Below, piece by piece: positions 63,505 to 64,000 of a DNA stretch of 64,000 nucleotides. The notes below the pieces were generated by a model, which saw nothing but the letters and a program-made list of their open reading frames with translations, was not told where the DNA came from and ran no database searches. The number at the start of each line of letters is the position of its first letter. Position 1 is the first letter of the stretch. The DNA comes from Edolisoma coerulescens (Eukaryota > Chordata > Aves > Passeriformes > Campephagidae): assembly GCA_013397115.1 (NCBI GenBank), contig VWZW01004324.1, positions 1,914,993 to 1,978,992 of the forward strand. The letters are read 5' to 3'. A program made the position numbers and the translations under genes.

Positions 63505-63890
63505 ATGCTGTTTCAGAAAGGGCAAGGAGGCATCTACCTTAAACCTGTTTCTGACTAGCAGAGAAGAACAGCCTGACAATCTAGAGATTGGGTAGTAATT
63601 TGGATGAAAGCAAGCACAAAATGATAAAGTTCTTTATTTCAAGGGAAAAAGCTAGACCAGCTGAATATACTCCAAAAAAAGTAGACTTCAGCAAACTTGG
63701 GGAACTGGTAAGTAAGGTCTCTGAGGAAAATAATCTCAGGGATAAAGGAATGCAGGAAAGCTGGCAGTTACTAAGCCTATTTTAAAGGCAAATTCCTCTG
63801 ATGCAGAAGACAGATTGGAAACAGAGTAAGAGACCTGTATAATTGCTTCTGGAGCTCTTCAAAGACCTGAAAATGAAAAAGACTTGACAA
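63505..63890 (+). pseudogene. Ancient CR1-like LINE ORF2 relic (end of endonuclease and linker)
   Basis: Translating the plus strand gives a broken CR1-type ORF2. A first frame (about 63512-63591) reads like the last part of the APE-type endonuclease, including LNLFLTSRE where CR1 has an L-D-L-V-L-T-N-like strand. After a shift near 63590 a second frame (63588-63785) holds ESKHKMIKF, where CR1 endonucleases have the catalytic SDH motif, so the D has become K. KARPAEYTPKKVDF and QESW, typical of the linker before the reverse transcriptase, follow. After a stop, a third frame near 63825-63870 resembles the next conserved block (KRPV...LLLELFK). Frameshifts, stops and the altered catalytic triplet show it is dead. 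It is unlike the 3'-end CR1 copies elsewhere here and looks much older. The assignment rests on remembered family patterns. Confidence 0.6.
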
Positions 63891-64000
63891 ATGGAGAATG
63901 CAGAGACCCCAAGCAGAGTTTCCCCTGGATTACTTTCCCTATCATGAGGTGAAGCTAAAAAGGGAACAGTCCAGAGACCGGCTTTGAAGAGCCCTGGCTG
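63891..64000. other. Non-coding sequence to window end
   Basis: May continue the LINE relic beyond the window; not recognisable by eye. Confidence 0.35.

Overview
The window looks like vertebrate nuclear DNA from a bird. The main evidence is several 5'-truncated CR1 LINE copies carrying the typical avian 3' end (a 'GGTTGGAAGGGACCTT'-type block next to imperfect ATTCTATG octamers), plus solo LTRs of avian endogenous-retrovirus type. Two of those LTRs begin TGTCCTGGTT, a form I associate from memory with neoavian, perhaps passerine, ERVs; the species is not determined.

I find no protein-coding gene I can defend. The longest open frames are under 150 codons. They lie in overlapping frames on both strands, show no recognisable domains, and fit chance except where they fall inside CR1 copies or the CR1-like relic at the right edge. 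The window is best read as intergenic or long-intron sequence.

Layout: 1-260 is unusually CpG-rich for the window and may be the edge of a CpG island lying mostly to the left. 0.3-12 kb is unique sequence with one CR1 copy (about 1430-1949, +) and simple repeats. 12-25 kb holds a short CR1 end (12046-12213, -), a 30-N assembly gap inside a poly-A run (14051-14080), and a GC-rich segment near 20.8 kb ending in a strong splice-donor match. At 25302-25764 is the best-preserved mobile element: a solo LTR on the minus strand with a TATA box, an AATAAA signal and a perfect 6-bp target-site duplication. 26-49 kb is mostly AT-rich unique sequence with CR1 pieces at about 29971-30260 (-) and 38173-38229 (+). 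49.7-52.3 kb is repeat-dense: a 0.6-kb CR1 copy (-), an ERVL-like solo LTR (51228-51818, +) and two adjoining AT palindromes. 55.8-63 kb carries more CR1 ends and a degenerate third LTR (about 61183-61600, +). The last 500 bases hold a decayed CR1-like ORF2 fragment, apparently much older than the other copies.

No CRISPR array, rRNA, tRNA, operon or complete transposon was seen. I did not find an undescribed biological system. The points most worth a second look are the LTR with an antisense G-quadruplex motif over its TATA box, the old CR1-like coding relic, the paired palindromes, the gap in poly-A, and the CpG-rich left edge.
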